Part shown: positions 47,790-59,689 of the stretch, in pieces | Layout: each line of letters opens with the position of its first letter | How positions within the stretch are numbered: the stretch's first letter is position 1 | NCBI RefSeq assembly: GCF_023159225.1 | Contig: NC_063161.1 | Location: 69,530,767-69,594,766, forward strand | DNA: 64,000 nucleotides | Direction of reading: 5' to 3' | From: Perognathus longimembris pacificus | Taxonomy: Eukaryota > Chordata > Mammalia > Rodentia > Heteromyidae | Program-made: the position numbers and the translations under genes | Notes under the pieces: model-generated | Told to the model about the DNA's origin: nothing | Database searches by the model: none | The model's input: the letters and a program-made list of their open reading frames with translations, nothing else

Positions 47790-48115
47790 TTGTTCTCAGC
47801 ACTGGGCTTTGAACTCAGAGCCTCGAGCTTTCTAGGCAGACATTTTTTCATACTGAGCCACACCTCCAGCCCCTTTCCGTGCTATTTATTTTTGAGATAG
47901 GATCTCACTTTTTGCCCAGGCAAATACAGGCCCCATGTTACCACATCACAGTGGAGATGTTGGGTATGCACCCCTGTGCCTAGTTTTTGATTGAGATGGA
48001 AGAGGAGGGGCCTCCCCCACTTTTTTTCTGCTGGAGCTGGCCTCAAACTGTGGTCCTTCCCATCTCAGCCTCCCTAGTAGCTACGGTTACAGGCATGAGA
48101 CACCATTATGCATGT
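47790..48115 (-). repeat. Antisense ID and two B1 SINEs
   Basis: ID: gggctttgaactcagagcct. B1: gagataggatctcacttttt, gtatgcacccctgtgcctag. A third piece: ctggcctcaaactgtggtcc, ggttacaggcatgagacacc. Confidence 0.7.
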
Positions 48116-49179
48116 GAGACATAATTTTGAAAGTTAAAACAGTTGTAAACTCTTGAAGTTTAGTCCCTCTGCCCACGTGGTCTAACTTTGACTCCACTCA
48201 AGTTTAGCCACTTGCCTCTCACTCAACTATTCTTCATTCCAGTGGTGACGCAAAGGGACTGTGTAGTTGGAAGTTACTGGTCACTGGCTGGTCTAGCAGG
48301 GTTTTTAAAAAGCAGCAATTTGTTCTGAGGACCTGGCCTGGGTGCACACTGAAGCTGTTAGTCACTTTCTGGCTGGATGCCTGTGGGCCTGCACTCAGCC
48401 TTTTGGGGTGACTGGCAGGGTAGCAAGGACAGGAAGGCCAGAGTGAGCAGCAACCGGCTGGCCTTCAGTGGACAAACCCACCTGGAATCACAGACCTTGC
48501 CCGTGGCTGCACCTTAGTTCCACAGCACAGGAGAGCCATGGTCTCTGAGCTCCCACAGTACAGGCAAATCTGCTGTCCTTCAATATGGCGCCCATGTCCA
48601 GCTGAGAACTGATTGAAGGCAGAGTGGAGGGGCAGGCCAAGGGTCCAGCACCTGCGGCTTCACCCAACATTGATGGAAATATGGTGGTCAAAGTATCTTA
48701 AGAGCACACACAACCATCCATATGCACATGTGTGGCCCTGTGTACACGATTGCATTTGCAGATAGACCCAGAACAGGTGTGCACCTTCTTGGAAGGGGAA
48801 AGGAAGAAGTGAATCATTTAGTATTACAACTGTATGGAAACGGCTCAGAGCTGGTGATGGGTAGTGGGTTGGGGCCAGGGAAAGAGAAGCAGGCTTTGTG
48901 CGTAAGTATGAGCAGAAGGGGGGTGGTTTCAGAAGGATGAGGAATAAGTGAAGTAGTTTGTTTGAATATATGAAGTGGGGAAGATACATTGTAAAAAAAT
49001 AAGTGGAAAATATCAGTTGAACCCCCTTATCTTTTGTAACTAATGTAAACTAACAAAAGCACAGGGTGGGGGATGGTATCTTCAAAAATGGACAGAGGAG
49101 AGACAAGGGAAGACTTAATTACATAATTCCTCTTTCATAAAGGAGCCAAGATAATCTTAACTTTGTGAATCAAGAAGTT
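48116..49179. other. Single-copy KPNA7-SMURF1 intergenic DNA
   Basis: The longest SINE-free run between the two genes, about 1.06 kb. No splice-bounded ORF or known family was recognised. Confidence 0.4.
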
Positions 49180-49470
49180 ACAGGGTGAGGCTGTGCACCC
49201 CTGTAATCCTAGCTACTCTGGAGGCTGCAAAAGGAGGTTCACAGTTTGAAGCCAGCTCAGGCAGGAAGGTCCAAAAGCGCCTTGGGTTCAATTACCCAGC
49301 AAAAAGCTGGAGGCAGAGTTGTGGCTCAGGGTATAGATGGACAACTTTGGGTGAAAAAGCTAGGGAAGGGAGAGTACAGGTCCCTGAGCTCAAGTTCCAG
49401 GGTGAAGTTTCAGGCCAATTTGGGCGACAGGGAGACTGTTTACAAAAGGGGACCATAGTGTATATGATTA
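49180..49470 (+). repeat. B1-dID SINE
   Basis: Sense: cacccctgtaatcctagcta, ggaggcagagttgtggctca; 3' part diverged. Confidence 0.7.
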
Positions 49471-49487
49471 TCAATCATATATGTGGC

Positions 49488-49690
49488 TTCTTTTATTGTT
49501 GGTCATGGAGTTTGAACTCTGGACCCAGGTGCTGTCTGGACCCGGGTGCCCCTCAGCTCAAGGCTAGTGCTCTACCACTTAAGCCACAATGCCACTTCTG
49601 GCCTTTTCTGTTTATGTGGTACTGAGGATTAGAACCCAGGGCTTACTGCATACTAGGCAAACGCTCTAAGAAACATTCTCAGCCCTCAAA
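49488..49690 (-). repeat. Dimeric ID-like SINE
   Basis: Antisense: tcatggagtttgaactctgg, aaggctagtgctctaccact, tttatgtggtactgaggatt. The gctgtctggacccgggtgcc part contains a small local duplication. Confidence 0.75.
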
Positions 49691-49694
49691 GTTT

Positions 49695-49925
49695 GGATTT
49701 TCAAATCAGTCCTGGGGGTTGAACTCAGGGTCTTGGCTCTAGCTAGGCAGGTACTCCACCACCTGAGTCACACCGTCACAAGCCGTTTTGGCTTTATCTG
49801 TCTTTCAGGAAGGGGCTCCCTCTTTTACCCAGTGTTGGCCCAGACCATATCCTCTCACCACTAATCTCCCACATAGCTGGGATCACAGCTTGGTGCTGAG
49901 CACCACCACACCCAGCCTCACACAG
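49695..49925 (-). repeat. B1-ID SINE
   Basis: Antisense: gtcctgggggttgaactcag, gcaggtactccaccacctga, cacatagctgggatcacagc. Confidence 0.7.
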
Positions 49926-50369
49926 TAACAGTCTGATAAAGGGTCTGGGAGTTACCTGGCAGCAAAAGGCATTTCCTTATCAGAGCTGCTCTCCTCCAAA
50001 GAAAACAGTCTTTGTTCACATGGAGTGATTCATAAATGGGAAACGGTCCAGTCCCTAACTCACTTGTCCTTGAGGAATTGCACTATTTAGAAAACCTCTA
50101 CCTTTTTTGTTTCTGTTCCATGATGGGGAGAGAGGAAAGGGAATCCTGGTCACAGTCAATGCTTTCTTTTGAGAAACTGTATGGAGGAAATGACATTTTC
50201 TCTGGTGACAGTTTTAGGTACAAATCTGCTGAGATCAAGAACTCTCATTTACCTTCACTTAAAGGATTTCTTTGTAAAGTACTTTCACAGACATCCTCTC
50301 TCCCTCCCTGCTCTCCCACCATCTTTTCCATGCTGAGGGGTGGAGAACCAGGGCTTTGTCACTTTCCCA
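49926..50369. other. Single-copy intergenic stretch
   Basis: No repeat recognised; a 132-codon + frame spans 50036-50434 but runs into a SINE and shows no motif. Confidence 0.35.
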
Positions 50370-50505
50370 ACCTTTGTTTTTTTATTTTACTTTTTAATGC
50401 AGGGTCTCACTATCTACCTCATGCTCTACTCTAGACTCATGATCTTGGTTTCTCAACCCCTCATGTGTGTATAGACGCATGCCACCATGCCCAGCTGAAC
50501 AATGC
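50370..50505 (-). repeat. B1 SINE
   Basis: Antisense with T-rich lead: tgcagggtctcactatctac, tagacgcatgccaccatgcc. Confidence 0.65.
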
Positions 50506-50859
50506 TATGTGTATTGTTCATAAACTTGAGTTAGTGTTGTCTCTGGGTTATAGATGAGGAAGTTGGACTTCAGATTTAAAGGATTTCAGGGTAGCAAGTA
50601 GGAGAGCACTTCAGCCCATCCTGTTGATGTCTCGCTGACACCCCTACTCTGGAAATTACCAGGGGAGTCATTCTTCTGGGATCTCTTGTGGTTCCTGAGT
50701 GTGTTGGGTGTTAAGTTTTCTATGCATTCTGTGTGCTGGAAATGCAAGTTTTTTTTTTTTTTAACAGAATAGCTTTTACTCTGTAGGTTTAAGTAAAAAT
50801 AATGTTTGGGTGACCAAGAAATCAGAACCCCAAGGAGGAGTGAAAAGGTTACAGGTGTT

Positions 50860-51062
50860 CTCCTTTGGTACTGGGGTTTGAACTCGGCTTTTGCTTGGGC
50901 GGCAGGTGCTCCACCACTTGATTCTCACCCCCAACTCTTTTGGGCTTTACTTACTTTTTGGAGAGGGTCTCATACTTTTGGACATAAGTGGCCTCAGACT
51001 TCACTCCTACCTTTGGCTTGCTGAGTAGCTAGCCATGTACCATCATTCCCAGCTCTATAGGA
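50860..51062 (-). repeat. B1-ID SINE
   Basis: Antisense: ggtactggggtttgaactcg, gcaggtgctccaccacttga, gctgagtagctagccatgta. Confidence 0.7.
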
Positions 51063-51199
51063 CTCTCATCCCTGAGGCCTTGGTATACAGTAAACACAGA
51101 CTTCCTCTGGTGTACAGCCTGAATTTTAGTCCTGATTTATAGGCACTACTGAAACCCTAGGAACCTTATAATGTGAGGGACAAGCCAAGGTAAGAACGT

Positions 51200-51425
51200 G
51201 GGTTGCTTGTAGTGGGGTTTGAACTCGGGGCCTCACTCTAGCTTGCTAGGCTGGTGATGGACCACCTGAGCAACCTCTGCAGCCTGTCTTTCTTGCTGGT
51301 TAACTGGAGATAGCATCTCAAAGACTTCTGCTGCTGCTGGCCTGGAACCACAATTCTCCAGGCCTCAGTCTTCCAAGCAGCTAGGATTGCAGGTGTGTGC
51401 CACGGGTGCCCAAGGGCAGCTTTTC
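51200..51425 (-). repeat. B1-dID SINE
   Basis: Antisense: gtggggtttgaactcggggc, ctggttaactggagatagca, gcagctaggattgcaggtgt. Confidence 0.75.
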
Positions 51426-51656
51426 CTTTTCAACTTCCAGGGCAATTTCTTTGAACAAAATAACTTTCCAAAAAGAAAAAAACAAAACCAACCTACCAAA
51501 ACCCCGAATCCGGGAGTGGGAAGATGGCACCGCCACAGTAGGGAGGCACCCCAACTCGCTCCAACTGAATAGCGAGCTGGGAACTCCAGCACCCAACATC
51601 CCATCAAGAACCCAGCCAAACCAGCAGCCAGAAGCAGTGGAGAAATGTAGGAAAAC

Positions 51657-51897
51657 AAAAAGGAGCAAAAGGGCTGGGGATATGGCCTAGTGGCAAGAGT
51701 GCCTGCCTCATATACATGAGGCCCTGGGTTCGATTCCCCAGCACCACATATACAGAAAATGGCCAGAAGTGGCGCTGTGGCTCAAGTGGCAGAGTGCTAG
51801 CCTTGAGCAAAAAGAAGCCAGGGACAGTGCTCAGGCCCTGAGTCCAAGCGCCAGGACTGGCAACAAAACAAAACAAACAAACAAAAAGGAGCAAAAG
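51657..51897 (+). repeat. Dimeric ID-like SINE with perfect target-site duplication
   Basis: Body 51672-51882, sense, inside the L1 5' UTR. AAAAAGGAGCAAAAG occurs exactly at 51657-51671 and 51883-51897 (15 bp). All diagnostic blocks are intact, from ggctggggatatggcctagt to gccaggactggcaac and an (AAC/AAAC)n tail. Best reference copy of this family in the window. Confidence 0.96.
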
Positions 51898-53069
51898 AGA
51901 AGAGCCGAAAACCTACACGGAGCCGGAGTATCTATGGGGCACCCTCCCCCCACCAGCCGGCACTGGCCCGAACAGGGCCAGGCTGGGAAAGGGGACCCGG
52001 TGATCGGCAGACCGACTGCCGGGAGTGCAGAGTCCAGACAGCGGGACTTCACGGACACCAGGGAGAGCGCGGACCAAGACATATGGCAACGGTGGCGACG
52101 GGAAGTTCGGGTCCACACCGGGAATGGACATAAGTGGCTGGGGAACCCAGCAGTGCAGAAGAAGAGAGCCGGGGACACCAGCACGACCTTTCACCACACC
52201 CGAAGGACCAACGGTGGCACGGGACACACACACAATCGAGGACCAGTGAGTTCCCCCATTACCTCCTCCCCCAACGGGAGACCAGCTATCAGAGACCCAA
52301 ACCCTACAAAGAAGCTAGGTCTCCCTCCCTCCCCCTCCCCACCCTGAGGAAACAAAGAACCCCCAAATCAGGCGGCAAGCTCCCATCAGGCGCTGGGAAG
52401 TCACAGGAGTTTAGCAGGGGAAGAGTGGAGCAGCCCCAAGGCCGCCCAGGAGCCAGAACTGGCCGAACCGGCCCTGCCCCCTTCCCAACAGGGGCCGGGG
52501 GATGGCCGGCAGTGCAAGCCCGACCCGAGGCGCCTGGACCTTGTGGACCTCTACAACTAAAATCACAGGCGCTGGTGGGCAATACCAGGACAGCAGGGAC
52601 ACCTGGGCCTGATCACGCCCCCCCCCCCTCGCAGCGGAGGCGCAGTCTGAGGGCACTAACCTGCACCTGGACAGTTGATCCCACTGGACCCCACACATAC
52701 CACCCCCCACAGGGCGCAAGCACAACCCAACAACCCGGGGCTCGCTCTGGTAGGCATAACCCACTCAGGTGGACCGAGACACGGTGGCAGTGCCCGTGGC
52801 AGTGGGCGCACAGCGCACAGATGGGCGCCCCCCCCCGGGCAGCGCCAGCTCTGGTAGGTGTACCTCGCTCAGGTGGGCGGGGCTACAGCGGCAGCCACGC
52901 TCTGGTAGGCACGCCTACACAGGAGGGCTGAGCTCTCCATCAGCCCCTGACCACTCAGTTTGGCGCATTTTGCAGAAGTGGGTGGGCTGCTCAACAACAC
53001 CGGCCCCAGAGCAGTCCACACAGGAAAGCGAACTGCCTGAGAGGTGAGCTCCTCTGACCAAGATACAGA

Positions 53070-54408
53070 GTGGAAAAAAGAACCAAAGAAGAGATATGCC
53101 TCCACGCCATGCTGAATCAGCGACCAGAAAACCCCCAACAGGGGCACGCTAGGGTCAGCACAGCACAGCGGCATGACACTGTCCAGCAGAGAAAGACACA
53201 GAACCTACCGGCCCCCAAGTGCAGGGATAGTGACCACCTCAGCAACAACAGAGAAGGTCACGCTCACCCATTGGGAAGCAAGGTGCAACAGCCAAACCCA
53301 AACCCAGAGCCAGGACACCAGGACACAAGGCTCCCATTGACGGACCAGCACAAAACCAAAGCAGGGAAGCCACCCACAGATCTCCAGATGAGAAAATCAC
53401 AAAGAAATATAACACAGTTCATCAAAGGGCAAGCCAACTCACTAACTCCAAAAAGCAGCACGACTGAAGAGGAGATAGAGAATAAAAAAGCAAATGAGGC
53501 CATGTTAACAGAAATGATGGAAAGCGTCAGAAACGAAATCAGAAAACAATTCCAGGACTTTAGAGCGGAAGTCTTGAAGGACATCCAGGAAGCCAAGAAA
53601 GAAATAGAAGCAAAAATGGATACAATGCAAACCTCCATCAAAGAAGACCTTAACATCCTGAGAGGTGAAATGCATGAAAAAATAGATTTAAAATACAACT
53701 CTTTAAAGGAAGAAATTTCCACGATCAGAGCTGATCTGACAACCATAAATAGCTCTCTGACATCCATAAACTCCGCACTTGAATCCACAACACAAAGAAT
53801 TGACCATATGGAATCCAGAATCTCTCACTTGGACAATGAAGCAGCCAACAACAACCAGAAAATTACCACACTCCACGAAACGGTAAAGCTCCAGGGCAGA
53901 CTAATCCAGGAACTAGTGGACAAAGACAAGAGATATAATCTGTGCATAATTGGAATAGAAGAAGGAGCCGAATACCAGAGCAGAGGGCTTCATCATATTT
54001 CAATAAAGTGATTGCAGAAAACTTCCCCAATCTCACAAGGGACCCCATCCAGGTAACCGAAGCCTATAGGACACCTGGCAGGCCAGACCCCAGAAAAGCC
54101 ACGCCAAGGCACATAATATTCAAGACTTCAGATCTCAAGAATAAAGAGCAAATTCTAAATGCAGCCAAAATGAGGAAAGAAATTTTCTAAATGGGAAGAG
54201 GATCCGAATAGCAGCAGACCTCTCCACACAAACCTACCAAGCGCAAAGTGAGTGGAAGAACACCATCCACGTTCTACAAGCCAACAATATACAAGCTGGG
54301 ATTAAATATCCAGCGAAATTGGAGTTCACATTCGAGGGGAAAACCAGATCTTTCCATAGCAAAGAGGATCTAAAGGAGTATGTGAATAAAAAAACAGCCC
54401 TACAGTGA
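53070..54408 (+). pseudogene. LINE-1 ORF1 pseudogene
   Basis: Open from 53070 through the coiled coil (EVLKDIQEAKKEIEAKMDTM region) to CIIGIEEGAEYQ, then shifts frame near 53960-54000: the RRM/C-terminal part (YFNKVIAENFPN, DPIQVTEAYRTPGRP) is read in another frame to a stop at 54190, and the final part (about 54190-54408) needs a further shift. At least two frameshifts, so no full-length protein. Confidence 0.88.
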
Positions 54409-54534
54409 ATTCTAAGAGGGGATTCCCAAGCAACAGAGATCGTACAGGACACACATACAGAAACAGGAACAGAAAGAACAGCTCACTAAAGACAAGGAAA
54501 AAAAAAAAAGAGGAAAAAACAGCCCAACAAGAAA

Positions 54535-57500
54535 ATGGAAGGAGAAAAAACACTCTTATCCTTGATCTCTTTGATTATAAACGGTATAAACTCTCCAATA
54601 AAGAGGAGCAGACTGGCAGAATGGATCCACAAACAAAAAGTTGCCATCTGTTGTCTACAAGAGACCCACCTTACAGCAAGGGACAAAAACAGGCTCCGAA
54701 TGAAAGGATGGAGCAAGATCTTCCAAGCAAACGCACCTACCAAAATGGCAGGTGTAGCCATGCTGATCTCAGACAAGCTGGACTTTTCATTAAAATCAAC
54801 TCAAAAAGACAAAGGACACTACATTTTAATACAAGGAAAAATCCAGAATCAAGACATCACGGTAATAAATGTATACTCACCGAACAAAAGAGGCCCCACA
54901 TATGTCAAGCAAATTCTCACAGAATTACAGAACAAGATAGACGCAAACACAATCATAGTGGGAGACCTAAATACCCCACTCTCCCCAAGAGACAGATCCA
55001 ACACACAGATGATCAGCAAGGGAGCTGAGGACCTAAGTAACACCATATCCCAAATGGACCTGACAGATCTATACAGAATCTTCCACCCTACAGAGACCCA
55101 ATACACCTTCTTCTCAGCAGCCCATGGATCATACTAAAATAGACCATGTCATAGCCCACACAAAGAACCTCAGCAAATACAAAAGTATTGACGTCATCCC
55201 ATGTATTATATCTGATCACAGTGGATTAAAGGTAACCCTCAATAACAACAGTTACCACAGAGGCTACACAAATTCTTGAAGGCTAAACTCCATACTGTTA
55301 TCCAACACATGGGCCACAGACCAAATTAAAGATGAAATCAACGAATTCATAAGCCACAATGACAATGAAAATACATCACAAAGAAACCTATGGGACACAG
55401 CTAAGGCAGTACTGAGGAGCAAGATCATTGCCATCAGCACCCACATTAAAAGAATGGAAGCAGAGCAGGTGAATAACCTCACGATGAAACTCACACAACT
55501 GGAGAAACAAGAAATGACCGAATCTAAAACGACTAGGAGGAGAGAGAACACAAAGAATAAAGAAGAGATAAATCTGATTGAAAATAGAAAGACCATTCAA
55601 CAAATAAATAAGACTAAAGCTGGTTCTGTGAGAAAATAAATAACATTGACAGACCCCTTGCAAGACTTAAAAAAAAAAAGAAGAGAAGAGATTCATATAC
55701 GTAAAATCAGGGACTCCACCGGAAAAATTACAAGTGCACACGATATTCAAACAATCATAAGGAGCTATTTCCAGAACCTCTACTCACTAAAAAACAATAA
55801 TGTTACAGAAATGGATCAATTCTTAGAGAAGTACAAACTGCCCAAACTGAACCAAGAAGAAATAAATCAACTAAATAAACCAATAACCTACAGTGAAATT
55901 CAGAGGGTAATCAAGAACCTCCCAACAAAGAAAAGCCCAGGCCCAGATGGATTCACCAATGAATTCTATAAAACCTTTGGTGAGGAGCTAATACCAGTAC
56001 TCCTCAAAATCTTCCGTGAAATAGAAACAGAGAAATCCCAAACTCATTCTATGAAGCTAATATCATACTCATTCCCAAACCAGGCAAAGACCCAACCAAA
56101 AAAGAGAACTACACACCAATATCACTAATGAACACAGACGCAAAGCCCCTCAATAAAATTTGGGCTAACAGGATCCAGAAACTGATCAAGAAAATTATAT
56201 ATCATGACCAAGTAGGCTTCATCCCACAGTCACAAGGATGGTTCAACATCTGTAAATCAATCAATGTAATTCACCAAATCAAAAGAACTAAAATCAAGAA
56301 TCACATTGTTATCTCAGTTGATGCCCAAAAAGCCTTTGACAAAATACAACATCCATACTTATTAAAAGCTCTGGAGAGAACAGGAATAGATGGAACATTC
56401 CTCAAAACAATAAAAGCCATATAGAACAGACCAACTGCTAACATCATATTAAATGGAGAGAAACTTAAATCATTCCCCCTAAACTCAGGAACAAGACAAG
56501 CATGCCCACTCTCCCCACTTCTTTTCAACGTAGTGCTGGAATCCCTAGCCATAGCAATAAGGCAAGAGGAGGATATCAAAGGGATCCACATCGGCAAGGA
56601 AGAAATCGAGCTATCCCTATTTGCAGATGACATGATCTTATATCTGAAGGACCCAAAAAACTCAGTCCCCAAACTCCTACACCTAATAAACCATTTTGGC
56701 AAAGTAGCAGGATACAAAATCAATCCACAAAAGTCAGCAGCTTCTCTGTACACCAGCAATGTACAGCAGAAAAGGAAATTTATGGTAACAATTCCATTTA
56801 CAGTAGCCAAAAAAAAAAAAAAAATCAAGTACCTAGGGATCAACCTAACCAAGGACGTGACAGACCTATTTAATGAGAACTATTAAAATCTAATAAGGGA
56901 AATCAAAGAAGACACAAGGAGATGGAAAGACCTCCCATGCTCATGGGTAGGCAGAATCAATATTGTGAAAATGGCCATATTGCCCAAATTGTTATACAAA
57001 TTCAATGCAATCCCTATCAAAATCCCAGTCACATTCTTCACTGAAATAGAGAAAGCAATCCATAAATTCATATGGAACAGCAAAAGACCTAGAATAGCCA
57101 AAGCAATTCTAGGCAAAAAAAGCAGTGCAGGAGGTATCACAATACCAGACTTCAAGCTCTACTACAAGGCCATCATAACAAAAACAGCCTGGTATTGGTA
57201 TAAAAACAGACCGGAAGACCAATGGATTAGAATTGAAGATCCAGAAATAAAACCGCACTCTTACAGTCAGCTGATACTCGACAAAGAAGCTAAAGACATA
57301 CAATGGAATAAACATAGCCTCTTCAACTACTGGTGCTGGGAGAACTGGGCAGCCATATGCAGAAAACTCAAAGTAGACCCAAGCCTATCACCATGCACCA
57401 AGATCAACTCAAAATCGATCAAGGACCTCAATATCAGACCTGAATCCTTGAAACTACTGAAGGACAGAGTAGGAAAGACGCTAGAACTTCTAGGCACAGG

Positions 57501-58356
57501 AAGGAACTTCCTGAATATAGTCCCAGGGGCACAACAAATAGAGGAGAGACTCGACAAATGGGACTACTACAAATTAAAAAGTTTCTGCACAGCTAAGGAC
57601 ATAGCCACCAAAACAGAAAGACAGCCAACCATATGGGAAAGGATCTTTACCAACACAGCAACAGACAAAGGCCTAATATCTGTCATCTACAGAGAACTCA
57701 AAAAACTAAGCCCCTCCAAGCCCAATAAACCAGTTAGGAAATGGGCAAAGGAGCTAAAGAGAGACTTCACAAGAGAAGAAATAAAAATGGCAAAGAAACA
57801 TATGAGGAAATGTTCAACATCCCTGGTAGTAAAGGAAATGCAAATAAAAACAACCCCGAGATACCACCTCACTCCAGTTAGAATGGCCTATACCCTGAAC
57901 TCAGGCAACAACAAATGCTGGAGGGGGTGTGGGGAAAGAGGAACCCTTTTCCATTGTTGGTGGGAGTGCAAATTAGTACAACCACTTTGGAGAACAGTAT
58001 GGTTGTTTCTCAAAAAGCTCAATATAGACCTACCCTATGACCCAGCCATACCACTCTTAGGCATCTATCCTGAACAGCAGGTCCCAAGATATCAAAAAGA
58101 CATTTGCACTTCCATGTTTATCGCTGCACAATTCACAATAGCCAAAATATGGAATCAACCCAGATGCCCCTCCACAGATGAATGGATCCAAAACATATGG
58201 TACCTATACACGATGGAATACTACAGAGCGATTAGGAATGGTGAAATATTGTTATTCGCAGGGAAATGGTCAGAACTCGAACAAATAATGTTGAGCGAGA
58301 CAAGCCTAGAACACAGAAAACAAAGGGGCATGATCTCCCTGATATATGACTGTTAA
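54535..58356 (+). pseudogene. LINE-1 ORF2 pseudogene
   Basis: Near full length (about 1274 codon equivalents). The endonuclease start (INGINSPIKRSRL, QETH, GDLNTPLS) is open to 55137, then lost by frameshift just after FFSAAHG. Stops or shifts recur near 55280, 55640, 56128, 56424 and 56886. The RT core [12 protein letters not shown] and the C-terminal CWRGC...HCWWEC motif (56965-58356) survive in separate frames. The endonuclease has GDLN where the intact copy has GDFN. Confidence 0.92.
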
Positions 58357-58825
58357 GAAAGGGAGACGGAGAGACAGTAGAGACCAGGTCTGTGAAACCA
58401 AAAACTGCTTGTCAAATAGTAATTTCCCACAGGATTGGGGCAGCGACCCAACAGTATGTAAGTAAAACCAAACAACTACTCAATATATAAAGGTCAAAAA
58501 TTGACCTCTCAGTGGAATACAATAGCTCAAAAGCTTTGTACGTGCGTTCATATAAGACTACTGTCGACATATTGTCTAATATCGACATTAAACTTAAAGA
58601 CCTAGGCAAATTTTCTTGGGCTTGGCCACATGGCTACTCTATATGTTCTTGATAAATTGTATATTGTATGTCTACCTGATCTAGAGAAGGGAAAGAAAAA
58701 CAGGGCGTAAGATACCACAAGAAATGTACACACTGCCCTACTATGTAACTGAACTGTACAACACCTTGTCAAAAAAATTTGTGTTCAATTAATAAAAAAA
58801 TTAAATAAAAAAAACACCCAAATCC
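58357..58825 (+). other. LINE-1 3' UTR and tail
   Basis: Ends in A-rich DNA with AATAAA in ttcaattaataaaaaaatta near 58790. It contains ctgaactgtacaacaccttgt, the sense form of the 3' UTR motif seen antisense at 11.5 kb (first 20 bases shared in order). Confidence 0.75.
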
Positions 58826-58919
58826 ATATTCTAGGCAAGTGGCGGGTTCCTAACTTTCCTTAGTGTTTTATTGGCCCCCACAACCCACCTCCATTCATGT
58901 CTCTGTGTCAGTTCTACTG

Positions 58920-59475
58920 AAAAGTCTATAAAGGCGGAGGCTCACGCCAGTCATGCCGGCAGCAGGAGGTGGAGGTAGGAAGACCCGGGCTAAAGACTAG
59001 CTGGGCCCACAGCGAAGAAGGCAAATGAAGACTAAGAAGTCAAACGCTACAGGACGTGCCGACGCGAGATCCCAAGCCGGGCCTGGCGGGGCTCCGAGGG
59101 ATCCGCGGGCTCCCATGGCCTACCTCCGCCTGCCCGTGTGCCCGCACTGCCCAGGGCCGTGCGCGCCGCCAGTGGGTCACGTGGGACGCAGGAGCACGCC
59201 CCGCCCCGACGTGCCACGCGCGCGCACGCACACTCGGGGGCGCGCAGGGCCGGGCCGACGCGGCGGCGGGCGCGCGAGCAGCTCCCGGAGGCGGCTGCGC
59301 GGCGGAAGCGGCGAGGGCGGCGGGCGTCCGGCTCCGAGGAGGAGGAGGAGGAGGAGAAGGGGGGGGAGGGAGAGGAGGAGGAGGAGGAGGAGAGGGAGGC
59401 GTCGCCGGCGGGGCCGGGCCGGGCCGGGGGGCGGCGGCGGCGCTGGATCCTCGGTTGCCCGAACGTTGGCGGGAG
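58920..59475 (+). promoter_or_regulatory. SMURF1: SMURF1 CpG-island promoter and 5' UTR
   Basis: No TATA box seen. From about 59040 CpG density rises sharply and stays high to about 59850. Visible elements: an E-box CACGTG at 59178-59183, a GC box CCCCGCCCC near 59200, and a (GGA)n-rich purine run at 59334-59396 probably in the 5' UTR. A broad, TATA-less housekeeping promoter is expected. The exact start site cannot be fixed from sequence. Confidence 0.75.
59334..59396. repeat. (GGA)n tract in the SMURF1 5' UTR region
   Basis: Two GGA runs separated by aaggggggggaggga; purine-only and G-rich, so a possible G-quadruplex near the start of transcription. Confidence 0.85.
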
Positions 59476-59530
59476 ATGTCGAACCCTGGGACGCGCAGGA
59501 ACGGCTCCAGCATCAAGATCCGCCTGACAG
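59476..59530 (+). CDS. SMURF1: SMURF1 coding exon 1
   Basis: Encodes MSNPGTRRNGSSIKIRLT plus one base of the next codon, before a GTAAGG donor at 59531. The T in NPGTRR and the SSIKIRLT text match SMURF1 as I recall it, and differ from the SMURF2 start (NPGGRRNGPVKIRLT). SMURF1 is a C2-WW-HECT E3 ubiquitin ligase that targets SMAD1/5 and RhoA; this exon supplies only the N terminus and the first strand of the C2 domain. Further exons lie beyond the window, so this CDS is partial by position, not broken. Confidence 0.95.
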
Positions 59531-59689
59531 GTAAGGCCGGAGCCAGGCCTCCCCGCAGCCCGGGCGCCCCCTGCGTCCCCGGGCATCCCCCACGCAGGGC
59601 ATCCTTGGATGTCGCCCGCCCCCACAGCGCCCTGGTCACCGGACCAGGGGGGACCCGGTTCCCCCTGGGCGGGAGCCGCTCGCTTCCCT

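Larger units (their letters stand above)
51512..58810 (+). mobile_element. Full-length LINE-1 with broken ORFs
   Basis: About 7.3 kb including a later SINE. The 5' end GGGAGTGGGAAGATGGC holds a YY1-type AAGATGGC motif at the position known from primate L1. Next come a GC-rich 5' UTR of about 1.5 kb, decayed ORF1, decayed ORF2, a short 3' UTR and an A-rich tail. Flanks AAAACCCCGAATCC (51498-51511) and AAAACACCCAAATCC (58811-58825) look like a target-site duplication with one indel and one mismatch, consistent with an older insertion. Confidence 0.93.

Noticed and set aside
52134..52931. 265-codon open frame on +
   Set aside because: It lies wholly in the GC-rich 5' UTR of the broken LINE-1; Pro/Gly/Arg-rich composition and no motif.
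53264..53788. 174-codon frame on the minus strand
   Set aside because: Antisense shadow of the LINE-1 ORF1 coiled-coil region.
51512..58810. The broken LINE-1 as a live element
   Set aside because: At least two shifts in ORF1 and about six lesions in ORF2, an eroded target-site duplication and a SINE in its 5' UTR.
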